A stretch of DNA of 64,000 bases, from contig DDFC01000035.1 of NCBI GenBank assembly GCA_002336895.1, positions 257,741 to 321,740 of the forward strand, read 5' to 3'. The position numbers were made by a program, and so were the translations under genes. The DNA is from Verrucomicrobiaceae bacterium UBA1938 (GTDB lineage Bacteria > Verrucomicrobiota > Verrucomicrobiia > Verrucomicrobiales > Verrucomicrobiaceae). Under the pieces are notes generated by a model that ran no database searches, had not been told where the DNA came from, and saw only the letters and a program-made list of their open reading frames with translations. Below are positions 33,505-45,511 of the stretch, piece after piece; within the stretch, counting starts at the first letter, position 1, and each line of letters starts with the position of its first letter.

Positions 33505-33810
33505 GGTTGCAAGCATTAGCACTCTAGCCACTCAAAATAGATTCAGTGAATCCAAATGAACGGCACGAGATATACTATAATTGAAAAAATTCTCTGTAAA
33601 GCGAATCAGCTATGAAATTTTCAATTAAATATGCTTAAATTCCCAAATGTCTGAATAACATAGTGTCATTATTGCATTTCATTTACAATAATTAACGCAA
33701 ATCTGACTTGTCAGACTTGAATCTGACAAAGCTCGGCGTTCCCTCTCCCCTCATCGGAGCGGCTGCTCGCAAAAAAAACACCCTCACACCTGTCTTCCGC
33801 CCCAAGACGC
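33505..33810. other. AT-rich intergenic region with a possible operator
   Basis: This 306-base region is visibly more AT-rich than the rest. Besides the PEP-CTERM promoter it holds TCTGACTTGTCAGA (33702-33715), a 6-bp inverted repeat, and a second ATCTGAC (33721-33727) exactly 20 bases from the first (33701-33707), that is, about two helical turns. It is downstream of the TonB receptor gene, so its target is unclear. No gene is seen. Confidence 0.45.
33572..33600 (-). promoter_or_regulatory. Sigma-70-like promoter of the PEP-CTERM gene
   Basis: On the minus strand TTTACA (33600-33595) stands 17 bases from TAGTAT (33577-33572). That is five of six and four of six matches to the -35 and -10 consensus with the ideal spacer. 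The ATG follows about 68 bases later, giving a leader of roughly 60 bases. The surrounding sequence is AT-rich. Confidence 0.5.
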
Positions 33811-35910
33811 TCAAAAACGCCAGGTCACAGAGACACGAAACATGCGCGGCTCGATCGGGTGCACATGCACGTCATTCACCGGAGCCGCATCCGTTTTGAG
33901 CTGGGAGGCATAATAGTACGCCACATCGTAGTCGCTGCGGTTCAGCAGGTTGAGGCAGTCGAGCGCGATCTCCATGTTTTTGCGCCGGTAGCCGATGCGG
34001 CCGTTCACCTGGATGGATTCGCGCGAGTACACATCCAGCACCTGGTCCAGCGGTCGCGGTGCCATGTAGCGCACCCGCAGGGAGCCAAAGAACCCCTGCG
34101 CCCCGCCCAAGGTCACCCCGGCGTTCAGCGTGTAGGGGATGGAATTGGGCACATACTGGTGGGACGGATCCTGGGTGAGCAGATAGGCCCGCGTGCAGGT
34201 CGCCTCCACATCCAGCATGGTCCAGTCATTGGGGCGCCAGTAGCTCGCGAGCTCCACGCCAAAGCGCTGCGAGGACGGCCCCGGGCTGGAAGAGCCGGTG
34301 TCCCCCTCATAGATCAGCTCCGATCCGCTGTGCAGCGTCCAGAAAGACAGCGTGTTCACCAGCTTGGGGATGGATTCATTGCGTATGCCCACCTCCGCCC
34401 CGTACGTGCGGACCAAGGGGGTGGCGCGCTGAGACGCCAGCCCCGTGGCGGGGTCTATCCCTCCCACCACGCCGCGCGTGTCGTTGCTGTGAAAGCCGGT
34501 GCCCGCATTCAGGTAAAACTCCGTCTTGGCCCACGGCCCAAAAACCACGTTCAGCTTGGGGCTGAGGATGCCGCTGACGATCGAGCCCGTGTTCCCCACG
34601 ATGTTGCTGTTCGTCACATCAAACTGCACCACATCCCCGCGCAGTCCCGGGATCACCCGCAGCCACTTCGTCGGCTTCAGCTCCGCCTCGGCATACAGCC
34701 CCCAGGTGGACTGGATGATGTCGTTCTGGCTCACCGTGTTCCACCGCTGCCGCTGGGTGGTGTTGTACAGTCCCAGTCCGTTGATGAAATCCGTCCGCAT
34801 CTGCGCTCCCAGCGTCACGCGCTGCTCCTGCCCCCAGGCATTCCAGCGCCAGTCATTGGAAACCTGCCCGCCCACAAACCACCTCTTGTCCTTCTGCTCA
34901 AACTGGTCACCCTGCACCGGATTGTCCATGAAGTAGGTGAAGTTCGAAAACAGGTCCAGGTCATAGTAGCCCGCGTACAGGTTCGTCTTCGTTGTCGTGT
35001 GGTCCCCTTCATGCACCCAGTCAAAGGACAGGCTGTGCCGCTGGGAGTTGCCGCCATCCGTCGGGTCGATGTTACCGTACCGGTCCAGCAGGCTGCCTAT
35101 CAATCTTGACGGCACCTGGTCTGTGGAGTCCCATTTACCGCGGTACCCCATCAGCGTGATGTTGACGTGATCCGTCGCATCCTCCCAGTGCCACCGCACA
35201 AAGCCGTTGAGGCGCGTGGCCGCCGCGGGCAGCGACCACGGTCCGTCGTAGTATTGATGCTCCAGCGCCACCGTCAGCTGGCCTGCCCCGGCCTGGATCG
35301 TGTCCGCCACCAGCGTCCGCTCATAGCGGTACTGTCCCAGCGTCGTGCTCAGGATCCCCTGCGGCAGCGAGTCCACCAGGTTAAACCTCGCCGCTCCCGT
35401 CGAGCTCAGGTCTCCATGCTGGGCAAAGTAGGTGCCCTTCCAGTAGTCCAGCTGGCCCACCAGCTCGGGGATGAGGAAGTTCATGTCCGCGTAGCCCTGT
35501 CCGTGCGCGTGGTTGCGGAGGTTCACCTGCATCCCGTCCACAAAGATGGCAAAGTCGTTCCCGTGGTCCAGGTTCGTTCCGCGCAGGTAGTACTGGTTTG
35601 CCTTGCCGTCACCGCTGTGCTGCGTGGCGATGAATCCCGGGATGCTCTCCAGCAGCTCCCCTCGTCGGGAAAACGGCCTCGCCAGCAGCTCCTTCGCACT
35701 CGTCTGCCCCTTCGAGGCCGACGTCGCTATCCCGATCAGGCTCTCCGCCTTCCCTTCAATGATGATTTCCGGCATTTCCTGCGCCTGCCCGGTTGCGGCC
35801 TCGGCCTGCGGCGTTTTCACCACTGTCTGGGCATGTCCCTGCCATGAGATCATGGCCAGACTGAGGCAAAGGCTGGGAAGACGGAAATCAGGCATGAAAC
35901 GGGAGTACAT
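33811..35910 (-). CDS. TonB-dependent outer-membrane receptor
   Basis: About 699 residues from the chosen ATG at 35908-35910, with a second ATG at 35893-35895. The signal peptide (RLPSLCLSLAMISWQGHAQ) ends near residue 27. A plug domain follows (ELLESIPGFIATQHSGDGKANQYYLRGTN, then FVDGMQVNLRNHAHGQGYADMNFLIPE). The remainder is a beta-barrel with alternating aromatic strands, ending in VSVTWRF with the terminal Phe needed for barrel assembly. The ligand is unknown. It is divergent from the response-regulator gene. The head of the mature protein (PEIIIEGKAESLIG) may hold the TonB box. Confidence 0.88.
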   Translation of the reverse strand: MYSRFMPDFRLPSLCLSLAMISWQGHAQTVVKTPQAEAATGQAQEMPEIIIEGKAESLIGIATSASKGQTSAKELLARPFSRRGELLESIPGFIATQHSGDGKANQYYLRGTNLDHGNDFAIFVDGMQVNLRNHAHGQGYADMNFLIPELVGQLDYWKGTYFAQHGDLSSTGAARFNLVDSLPQGILSTTLGQYRYERTLVADTIQAGAGQLTVALEHQYYDGPWSLPAAATRLNGFVRWHWEDATDHVNITLMGYRGKWDSTDQVPSRLIGSLLDRYGNIDPTDGGNSQRHSLSFDWVHEGDHTTTKTNLYAGYYDLDLFSNFTYFMDNPVQGDQFEQKDKRWFVGGQVSNDWRWNAWGQEQRVTLGAQMRTDFINGLGLYNTTQRQRWNTVSQNDIIQSTWGLYAEAELKPTKWLRVIPGLRGDVVQFDVTNSNIVGNTGSIVSGILSPKLNVVFGPWAKTEFYLNAGTGFHSNDTRGVVGGIDPATGLASQRATPLVRTYGAEVGIRNESIPKLVNTLSFWTLHSGSELIYEGDTGSSSPGPSSQRFGVELASYWRPNDWTMLDVEATCTRAYLLTQDPSHQYVPNSIPYTLNAGVTLGGAQGFFGSLRVRYMAPRPLDQVLDVYSRESIQVNGRIGYRRKNMEIALDCLNLLNRSDYDVAYYYASQLKTDAAPVNDVHVHPIEPRMFRVSVTWRF

Positions 35911-36001
35911 CGCGTTTCTAGGACGATCAGCCTTCGGCCTACCCACAAAAAGCCCTCACTTTTTGCTCTTGGGAGCAGACTGGCTATCGTATCCCACTCA
36001 C

Positions 36002-36643
36002 ATGTCCGCCAAACAGACCCGCATCCTTCTCGCCGATGACCACGCTGTCGTGCGCAACGGCTTCCGCATGATCCTCGCCGCCCAATGGGACATGGAGGTC
36101 GTCGGAGAGGCCTCCAACGGCCGCGAGGCTGTGGACAAGGCCATCGACCTTCAGCCGGACGTCGTCGTGCTGGACGTCACCATGCCCGAGCTCAATGGCA
36201 TCGAGGCCGCCCGCCAGATCTCCAAGGCCGTGCCAAAGGCGCGCATCCTCGCCCTCTCCATGCAGAAGGACTCCGTCTATGTCCGCGAAATGCTCCGTGC
36301 CGGGGCCAATGGCTACCTGCTCAAAGACAGCAATGAGAGCGACCTCCTCGCCGCCGTGCGCGCCGTCGCCAATGGCAAAGGCTTCCTCAGCCCCGAGGTC
36401 AGCGACGCTGTGCTGGACGACTACCGCAAGCACGTGACCAATCCCATCGACCTCCTCTCACCGCGTGAGCGCGAAGTCCTCCAGATGATCTCCGAGAGCA
36501 AGACCAACAAGGAAATCGCATCGGTTCTAAACCTCAGCGTTTACACCGTTGAGGCGCACCGTGGCCGCATCATGGAAAAGCTCAACCTCCACTCCATCGG
36601 CGAGCTTGTCCGCTTCTCCATCCGCAATGGCCTCATTGACTGA
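36002..36643 (+). CDS. NarL/FixJ-family response regulator
   Basis: A 213-residue two-component regulator. The receiver domain has ILLADDHAVVRNG and the phospho-acceptor Asp58 in VVVLDVTMPELNG, then KDS as the switch Lys. The C-terminal LuxR-type helix-turn-helix is LLSPREREVLQMISESKTNKEIASVL and SVYTVEAHRGRIMEKL. I place the start at 36002 because upstream frame sequence is antisense to the TonB receptor gene. Its likely partner is the histidine kinase at 39069, separated from it only by the SulP-carbonic anhydrase gene on the same strand. Confidence 0.93.
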   Translation: MSAKQTRILLADDHAVVRNGFRMILAAQWDMEVVGEASNGREAVDKAIDLQPDVVVLDVTMPELNGIEAARQISKAVPKARILALSMQKDSVYVREMLRAGANGYLLKDSNESDLLAAVRAVANGKGFLSPEVSDAVLDDYRKHVTNPIDLLSPREREVLQMISESKTNKEIASVLNLSVYTVEAHRGRIMEKLNLHSIGELVRFSIRNGLID

Positions 36644-36770
36644 TTGAGAGCGGCAGGATGGAAAATGGCGATTTTTTTGTTCTTGGAACCGCATGGCGGG
36701 CGGCTTGAAATACAGCCCCGCACTTAAATAGAAACTTCCTGTTCCAAACAAAACAAGATCAAGCCACCGC

Positions 36771-39050
36771 ATGCCTGCAACTCAAGTGGACAAGCCATCA
36801 GCCTACCTCAAGGACCTCTCAGCCGGACTCGTCGTCTTCCTGGTGGCCCTGCCGCTATGTCTCGGCGTTGCACTGGCATCCAATGCACCGCTCTTTGCGG
36901 GCATCCTGGCGGGAGTCGTTGGCGGCATCCTGGTGGGGGCCCTGAGCGGCTCTCACACCAGTGTCAGCGGCTGTTCGCCTGCACTGGCGGCCATCGTGGT
37001 GGCGCAGATCACCAAGCTGGGGGCCTTTGACACGTTTCTTCTGGCGCTCATGCTCGCCGGCCTGCTGCAGATCATTCTGGGAGCCGCCCGTGCGGGCTTT
37101 CTGGCCGCCTTCTTTCCCTCCAGCGTCATCAAAGGGCTCCTCGCCGCCGTCGGCGTCATCCTGGTGCTCAAGCAGATCCCCCATGTCATGGGCCATGACC
37201 CCGACCCGGAAGGTGAGATGAGCTTTGAGCAGCCTGACCATGAAAACACCTTTTCAGAGCTGTGGTCCACTTTGTTCGACATCCAGCCCGGCGCGGCGTT
37301 GGTTGGCATCCTGTCCATCCTTCTCATGCTCCTATGGGACAGGTCCAGGGCTTTGAAAAACAGCGGCGTGCCTGCTCCGCTGGCCGTGGTTCTCCTGGGC
37401 CTGGGGTTGAACCTCCTCCTGAAGCAGCTCGGCGGCTCCTGGGTCATCGGTGCCACCCACCTCGTCCAGGTTCCCGTGGCAAAGGATCTCGGTGCCTTCT
37501 TTGGCTTCCTGCAGTTCCCCAACTTCTCCGCCCTGGGAAATCCCGCTGTTTACGGCGCGGCCTTCACCATCGCCATCGTCGCCACTTTGGAGACCCTCCT
37601 CAATCTGGAGGCCGTTGACAAGATCGACCCCCAGCAGCGCCACAGCCCGCCCAATCGCGAGCTCATCGCCCAGGGCCTCGGCAATATCGCCGTGGGCCTC
37701 ATCGGCGGCCTGCCCATCACCAGCGTCATCGTCCGCAGCAGTGTCAATATCAATGCCGGGGCCAGGACCAAGCTCTCAGCCATCTTCCACGGCCTTCTCC
37801 TGCTGGGCTGTGTGGTGCTCATCCCCGGTGTGCTCAATCTCGTTCCCCTGGCCTCCCTCGGGGCCATCCTGCTCATGACCGGTCTCAAGCTCGCCAGCCC
37901 CGCTCTCATCAGCCAGATGTGGACTGGCGGCTGGAAGCAGTTTCTTCCCTTCATCATCACGGTCCTTGCCATCGTGTTTACAGACCTCCTCAGCGGCATC
38001 ATCATCGGCCTGCTGGTCAGCATCTGCTTCATTCTGCACAGCACGCTCAAGCACCCGCTGCGCAGGTACAATGAGCGCCACGTCGCCGGCGATGTCCTGC
38101 GCATTGAGCTCGCCCATCAGGTCAGCTTTTTCAGCCGCGCCACCCTCGAGCAGACGCTCCGCAGCGTGCCAGACGGCGGCCACATTCTCCTCGACGCCCG
38201 CACCACCGAGTACATCGACGCAGACGTTCTGGACCTGATCAACGATTTCCGCCACAACGCCGCCAAAGTGCGCGGCGTGCAGGTCAGCCTCTCCGGCTTC
38301 AAGGACAAGTATCCGGGGCTTGAAGACGGCATCCAGTTCCTGGACTACACCAGCCGCGAAGTTCAGAGCGGCCTCACCCCGGCGCGCGTGCTGGAGATCT
38401 TTCAGGAAGGCAACAAGCGCTTCAGGGAGGGCCGCCAGCTCACGCGGGACATCGGTCGTTTGGTGGACGTCACCTCCGCCGGTCAGTTCCCCATGGCGGT
38501 CGTCCTCAGCTGCATCGACTCACGCACTCCCGCCGAGCTCGTTTTTGACCTCAGCCTGGGGGATGTCTTCAGCGTCCGCATTGCTGGAAACGTCGCTCAT
38601 GACAAGGTGCTCGGCAGCATGGAGTACAGCTGCGCCGTGGCCGGAGCCAAGATGATCCTCGTCATGGGGCACACCTCGTGCGGCGCCGTCAATGCCGCCG
38701 TGGATCTCATCTGCAGGCAGAAGACAGCGCTGGAGGTCACCGGCTGTGTGAACCTCGACTCACTCGTCACCGAGATCCAGAGCTCGGTCGATCTCAGCAC
38801 CTGCAAACGAGAAGGCGCCTGGCTACCCGGGGAAAAGGCCGCCTATGCGAACGAGGTCTCCCGCCGCAATGTGCTGCGCACCATGCGCATGATCACCGAG
38901 CGCAGCAGCACCTTGACAGCGCTCGTTGAGGAGGGGAAGCTGGCGATCGTGGGAGCTCTCTATGACATCCAGACCGGCATGGTCTCCTTCTTCCAGACCC
39001 CGGGGTCCGTCAGGACGCCGCTGCCGGTTCCTTCCGTCACGGCCGTCTGA
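36771..39050 (+). CDS. SulP anion transporter fused to a beta-carbonic anhydrase
   Basis: A 759-residue three-part protein. Residues 1-430 form a SulP/SLC26 permease (FLVALPLCLGVALAS, then GGLPITSVIVRSSVNINAGARTKLS). A STAS-like segment follows (about 445-520). From about 540 comes a beta-carbonic anhydrase with zinc ligands Cys581, His634 and Cys637 and the Asp583-Arg585 pair (CIDSRTP, GHTSCG). Fusions of this type are known and are thought to import bicarbonate and interconvert it with CO2. It lies between a response regulator and a histidine kinase, which suggests sensor-controlled expression. The ATG is 128 bases after the regulator stop. Confidence 0.92.
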   Translation: MPATQVDKPSAYLKDLSAGLVVFLVALPLCLGVALASNAPLFAGILAGVVGGILVGALSGSHTSVSGCSPALAAIVVAQITKLGAFDTFLLALMLAGLLQIILGAARAGFLAAFFPSSVIKGLLAAVGVILVLKQIPHVMGHDPDPEGEMSFEQPDHENTFSELWSTLFDIQPGAALVGILSILLMLLWDRSRALKNSGVPAPLAVVLLGLGLNLLLKQLGGSWVIGATHLVQVPVAKDLGAFFGFLQFPNFSALGNPAVYGAAFTIAIVATLETLLNLEAVDKIDPQQRHSPPNRELIAQGLGNIAVGLIGGLPITSVIVRSSVNINAGARTKLSAIFHGLLLLGCVVLIPGVLNLVPLASLGAILLMTGLKLASPALISQMWTGGWKQFLPFIITVLAIVFTDLLSGIIIGLLVSICFILHSTLKHPLRRYNERHVAGDVLRIELAHQVSFFSRATLEQTLRSVPDGGHILLDARTTEYIDADVLDLINDFRHNAAKVRGVQVSLSGFKDKYPGLEDGIQFLDYTSREVQSGLTPARVLEIFQEGNKRFREGRQLTRDIGRLVDVTSAGQFPMAVVLSCIDSRTPAELVFDLSLGDVFSVRIAGNVAHDKVLGSMEYSCAVAGAKMILVMGHTSCGAVNAAVDLICRQKTALEVTGCVNLDSLVTEIQSSVDLSTCKREGAWLPGEKAAYANEVSRRNVLRTMRMITERSSTLTALVEEGKLAIVGALYDIQTGMVSFFQTPGSVRTPLPVPSVTAV

Positions 39051-39068
39051 GTCCTGATTCCTGCAGTT

Positions 39069-40385
39069 ATGTCCTTCACCTTCCTGCGGATCACCGAGCG
39101 CTACGTCCTGCGTGTTCTGGCGCTCGGTTTCCTGCTGGTGATGGTGCTGCTCGGCACGGCTGGACTCGTGGCCGTGCGCCAGAGCCAGGGCATCCGGCGC
39201 GGGGTCGAGCAGCTCGCGCGCGATCAGTTTCTCATCGCCCGTCTCCGCCAGGACGTCCAGTCGGAGGAGAATACGATGACCGCCGTGCTGCACCAGTTCA
39301 CCCAGATCAATCAGAAGCGCGACGACCTCGTCAGGCTGCTGGAGGAGCTGGATGAGAGCGACCGCCAGGTCTCCCGCCTCAGCGGGGAAGCCCGCTCCCT
39401 GGCGGACGCCGAACTCTGGGCGGATCTCGACAAGCGCGTCAAATCTTTCTCCCGCGAGTCCCACCGCCTACTCGAAAGCAAGGATCCCGTGCAGCGGGAC
39501 AAGATGGAAACCCTCTTCCAGCACCACGGCCACGTCGTGGAGCTCGTGGACAAGCTCATCAAAATCAGCTCCGATCACCTCGCCAAGACGGAACACGTCC
39601 TGGAGCAGCAGTCCCAGGATTTGAGTGATGACTCCACCCTCCTCCTCGGTTCCAGCACCATCCTCGCGGCCATCTGCGCCATGCTCACCATCGCCTTTGC
39701 CCGCAAGAGCATCCAGCGAATCCGCTGGCAGTCGGAGGAGCTAAGCCGCGTCTCCTGGCACATGCTGCAGACGCAGGAGCAGGCCGCCCGCCGTTTCTCC
39801 CATGAGCTGCATGATGAGCTGGGCCAGTCCCTCGCCGCTGTGCGCGCCAATCTCACCAAAGGCTCCACCCAGGACCTGCCCTCCCTGCGTGCCGACTGCC
39901 TCCATCTTGTGGACGAGTCCATCGCCAATGTGCGCGAGCTCTCCCAGCTCCTCCGCCCTGTCATTCTCGACGACTTCGGCCTCGACGCCGGACTGCGCTG
40001 GCTCGCGGAAAAATTCGGCCAGCGCACCCGCCTGAAGGTGGACTACGAGTCCGACTTCACGGGGCGTCTCCCAGATGAGACTGAGACCCACCTCTTTCGC
40101 ATCGCCCAGGAGGCCTTTACCAACATCGCCCGTCATGCCGAGGCGACGGAAGTGAAAATCAGCCTGCTCCACCGGGATCAGTCCATCCACCTGATCATTG
40201 AAGACAACGGCAAAGGCCTGCCCAATCAGAGCGACGACATCATCTACAGCCCCAGCCTTGGCATGGTAGGCATGCGCGCCCGCGCCCGCCAGTCCGGCGG
40301 CGAACTCACCGCCACCAGCCGCCAGCCCCACGGCCTCCGGATCGAAATCGTCGCCCCACTGCAATCCCCGGCCAGCAGAGGATAG
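39069..40385 (+). CDS. NarX/DesK-type sensor histidine kinase
   Basis: A 438-residue membrane kinase. Two membrane segments (about 13-36 and 195-212) enclose a periplasmic helical domain without a recognised ligand site. The HisKA_3 box is RRFSHELHDELGQSLAAVRANL with phospho-acceptor His248, and the ATPase has DDFGLDAGLRW, then IAQEAFTNIARHA (N box) and EDNGKGLP (G box). It starts 18 bases after the SulP gene, so the regulator, transporter and kinase probably form one transcription unit. Confidence 0.93.
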   Translation: MSFTFLRITERYVLRVLALGFLLVMVLLGTAGLVAVRQSQGIRRGVEQLARDQFLIARLRQDVQSEENTMTAVLHQFTQINQKRDDLVRLLEELDESDRQVSRLSGEARSLADAELWADLDKRVKSFSRESHRLLESKDPVQRDKMETLFQHHGHVVELVDKLIKISSDHLAKTEHVLEQQSQDLSDDSTLLLGSSTILAAICAMLTIAFARKSIQRIRWQSEELSRVSWHMLQTQEQAARRFSHELHDELGQSLAAVRANLTKGSTQDLPSLRADCLHLVDESIANVRELSQLLRPVILDDFGLDAGLRWLAEKFGQRTRLKVDYESDFTGRLPDETETHLFRIAQEAFTNIARHAEATEVKISLLHRDQSIHLIIEDNGKGLPNQSDDIIYSPSLGMVGMRARARQSGGELTATSRQPHGLRIEIVAPLQSPASRG

Positions 40386-40402
40386 CCGTCCCGACCAACC
40401 TC

Positions 40403-40419
40403 CGCAGCAGGGTGCTGCG
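40403..40419. terminator. Hairpin between convergent genes
   Basis: A perfect 7-bp stem CGCAGCA/TGCTGCG (40403-40409 with 40413-40419) has a GGG loop. It sits in the 51-base gap between the convergent histidine kinase and metH genes, a fitting place for a bidirectional terminator, but no T run follows on either side. Confidence 0.35.
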
Positions 40420-40436
40420 AGAGGTGTGCAGTGGCA

Positions 40437-44243
<3,807 letters not shown>

Positions 44244-44331
44244 GGTGGAAACTAGCGCCGGAGATGGACGGGTCAACCATCATATGAACGCATCATGATT
44301 TGAGCATGTGACTTTATTTCTAACTTATAAG

Positions 44332-44343
44332 ACGGTTATCCGT
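44332..44343. promoter_or_regulatory. Possible operator before the cupin-XRE gene
   Basis: ACGGTTATCCGT is a 4-bp inverted repeat around TTAT (44332-44335 with 44340-44343), 13 bases before the regulator ATG. XRE proteins often bind short palindromes in their own promoters, so this is a candidate autoregulatory site. It is short and could be chance. Confidence 0.25.
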
Positions 44344-44356
44344 TATACCGGCACGC

Positions 44357-44959
44357 ATGCCCGCCACACCTAAAGCCCCCTCCCCCATCGAATCCAGCCC
44401 TGAGGCCATCAATGAGAATCTGGGGAAGCGCGTGAAGAAACTGCGGGGGGACCGTGGGTGGTCGCTGGAGGAGCTGGCGACGGCGAGCGGGGTGAGCCGG
44501 TCGATGCTGAGCGAGATCGAGCGGGAGAAGGCGAATCCGACGCTGACGGTGACCTTTCGGATCGCGCGGGCGTTTGGGCTGACACTGCAGGAACTGATCG
44601 AGAGCGCGGAGGCCAGTGCGTCGAAGATCCAGGTGATCCGGGCGAATGACCGGGCGCAGGTGTACCGCAGCGACAAGCAGTGCGAGATCCGCACGCTTTC
44701 GCCCATCAACCTGGAGAAGGATGTGGAGTTTTACGAGCTGACGCTAAGGCCAGGTGGGACGCTGCGCAGCCAGCCGCACTTTGAGGGCACGCGTGAGTTT
44801 CTGACTGTGGAGGAGGGCAGCGTGCGGATCGAGTCTGACGTGAACAGCGAGGAGCTGGCGAAAGGTGACTCGGGAACCTACCGCGCGGATGTGGCGCATG
44901 CGATCGTGAACACCGGCAAGGGAGATGCGCTGGTGTTTCTGGTGGTGATTTATCGATGA
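44357..44959 (+). CDS. XRE-family transcriptional regulator with cupin sensor domain
   Basis: A 200-residue protein. The N-terminal helix-turn-helix is GWSLEELATASGVSRSMLSEIEREKANPT. The C-terminal cupin barrel has the motifs HFEGTREFLTVEEGSVRI and GDSGTYRADVAHAIVN, in which His residues could bind a metal or a small acidic ligand. It is divergent from metH and 3 bases from the lipoprotein gene, so it may head an operon with the lipoprotein and M60 peptidase. Relatives control amino-acid or polyamine metabolism, so metH could also be a target, but that is inference. Confidence 0.88.
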   Translation: MPATPKAPSPIESSPEAINENLGKRVKKLRGDRGWSLEELATASGVSRSMLSEIEREKANPTLTVTFRIARAFGLTLQELIESAEASASKIQVIRANDRAQVYRSDKQCEIRTLSPINLEKDVEFYELTLRPGGTLRSQPHFEGTREFLTVEEGSVRIESDVNSEELAKGDSGTYRADVAHAIVNTGKGDALVFLVVIYR

Positions 44960-44962
44960 GCT

Positions 44963-45511
44963 ATGAGCATGAACCGTTTCTTGCTCACTCTCATGATTGT
45001 TTCGTCGCTGACGAACTGCGTGATCATGCCTCACTATGAGACACTGACAGGAAAAATCAGCGGGCGGGTAATGGATGCCAAAGAACAACCCGTATCTGGT
45101 GCCCAAGTGGAGTTTCTTTTTCGCAGCGGACGACAGCTTGGCTCAACATTCACCAGCCGCTCTGGCTCCTTCGAACTAGGACCATTCAGGCAGTGGTTCT
45201 ATGTCACCTATATCGGCTCGCCTGGAGTCTATCCTTTTCCATACACTCTAGAGCATCATGGACTGCCTCATGTTCTGCGCGTCCGCCACATGTCAAACAC
45301 AGCCCTCTACATGCTGGGCGATGAGTCTGATTTTAAGACGCAACGTAATGCTGACTATCCCGGGCTTCGTATCGACCTGCCACGCGATGGCCGATGGGCT
45401 GGCAGCCAACCGGTCAAATTAATCATCGCCCCAGGCATGCAGGACAGCGTTTTGCCCAAACATGCTCGTCGAGATCTTCCAAAACCAACCATTTCACCAA
45501 CCCAACCATGA
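44963..45511 (+). CDS. Carboxypeptidase-regulatory-like lipoprotein
   Basis: A 182-residue protein with a short signal (RFLLTLMIVSSLTNC) ending in a lipobox-like LTNC, so a lipoprotein is likely. A single carboxypeptidase-regulatory-like fold follows: ISGRVMDAKEQPVSGAQVEF, then STFTSRSGSFELG. This transthyretin-like beta fold acts in binding. The base composition is more AT-rich than the genes on either side. It is tightly packed: 3 bases from the regulator before it, and its stop overlaps the next ATG as ATGA (45508-45511). Function unknown. A surface-binding partner of the peptidase is possible. Confidence 0.7.
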   Translation: MSMNRFLLTLMIVSSLTNCVIMPHYETLTGKISGRVMDAKEQPVSGAQVEFLFRSGRQLGSTFTSRSGSFELGPFRQWFYVTYIGSPGVYPFPYTLEHHGLPHVLRVRHMSNTALYMLGDESDFKTQRNADYPGLRIDLPRDGRWAGSQPVKLIIAPGMQDSVLPKHARRDLPKPTISPTQP

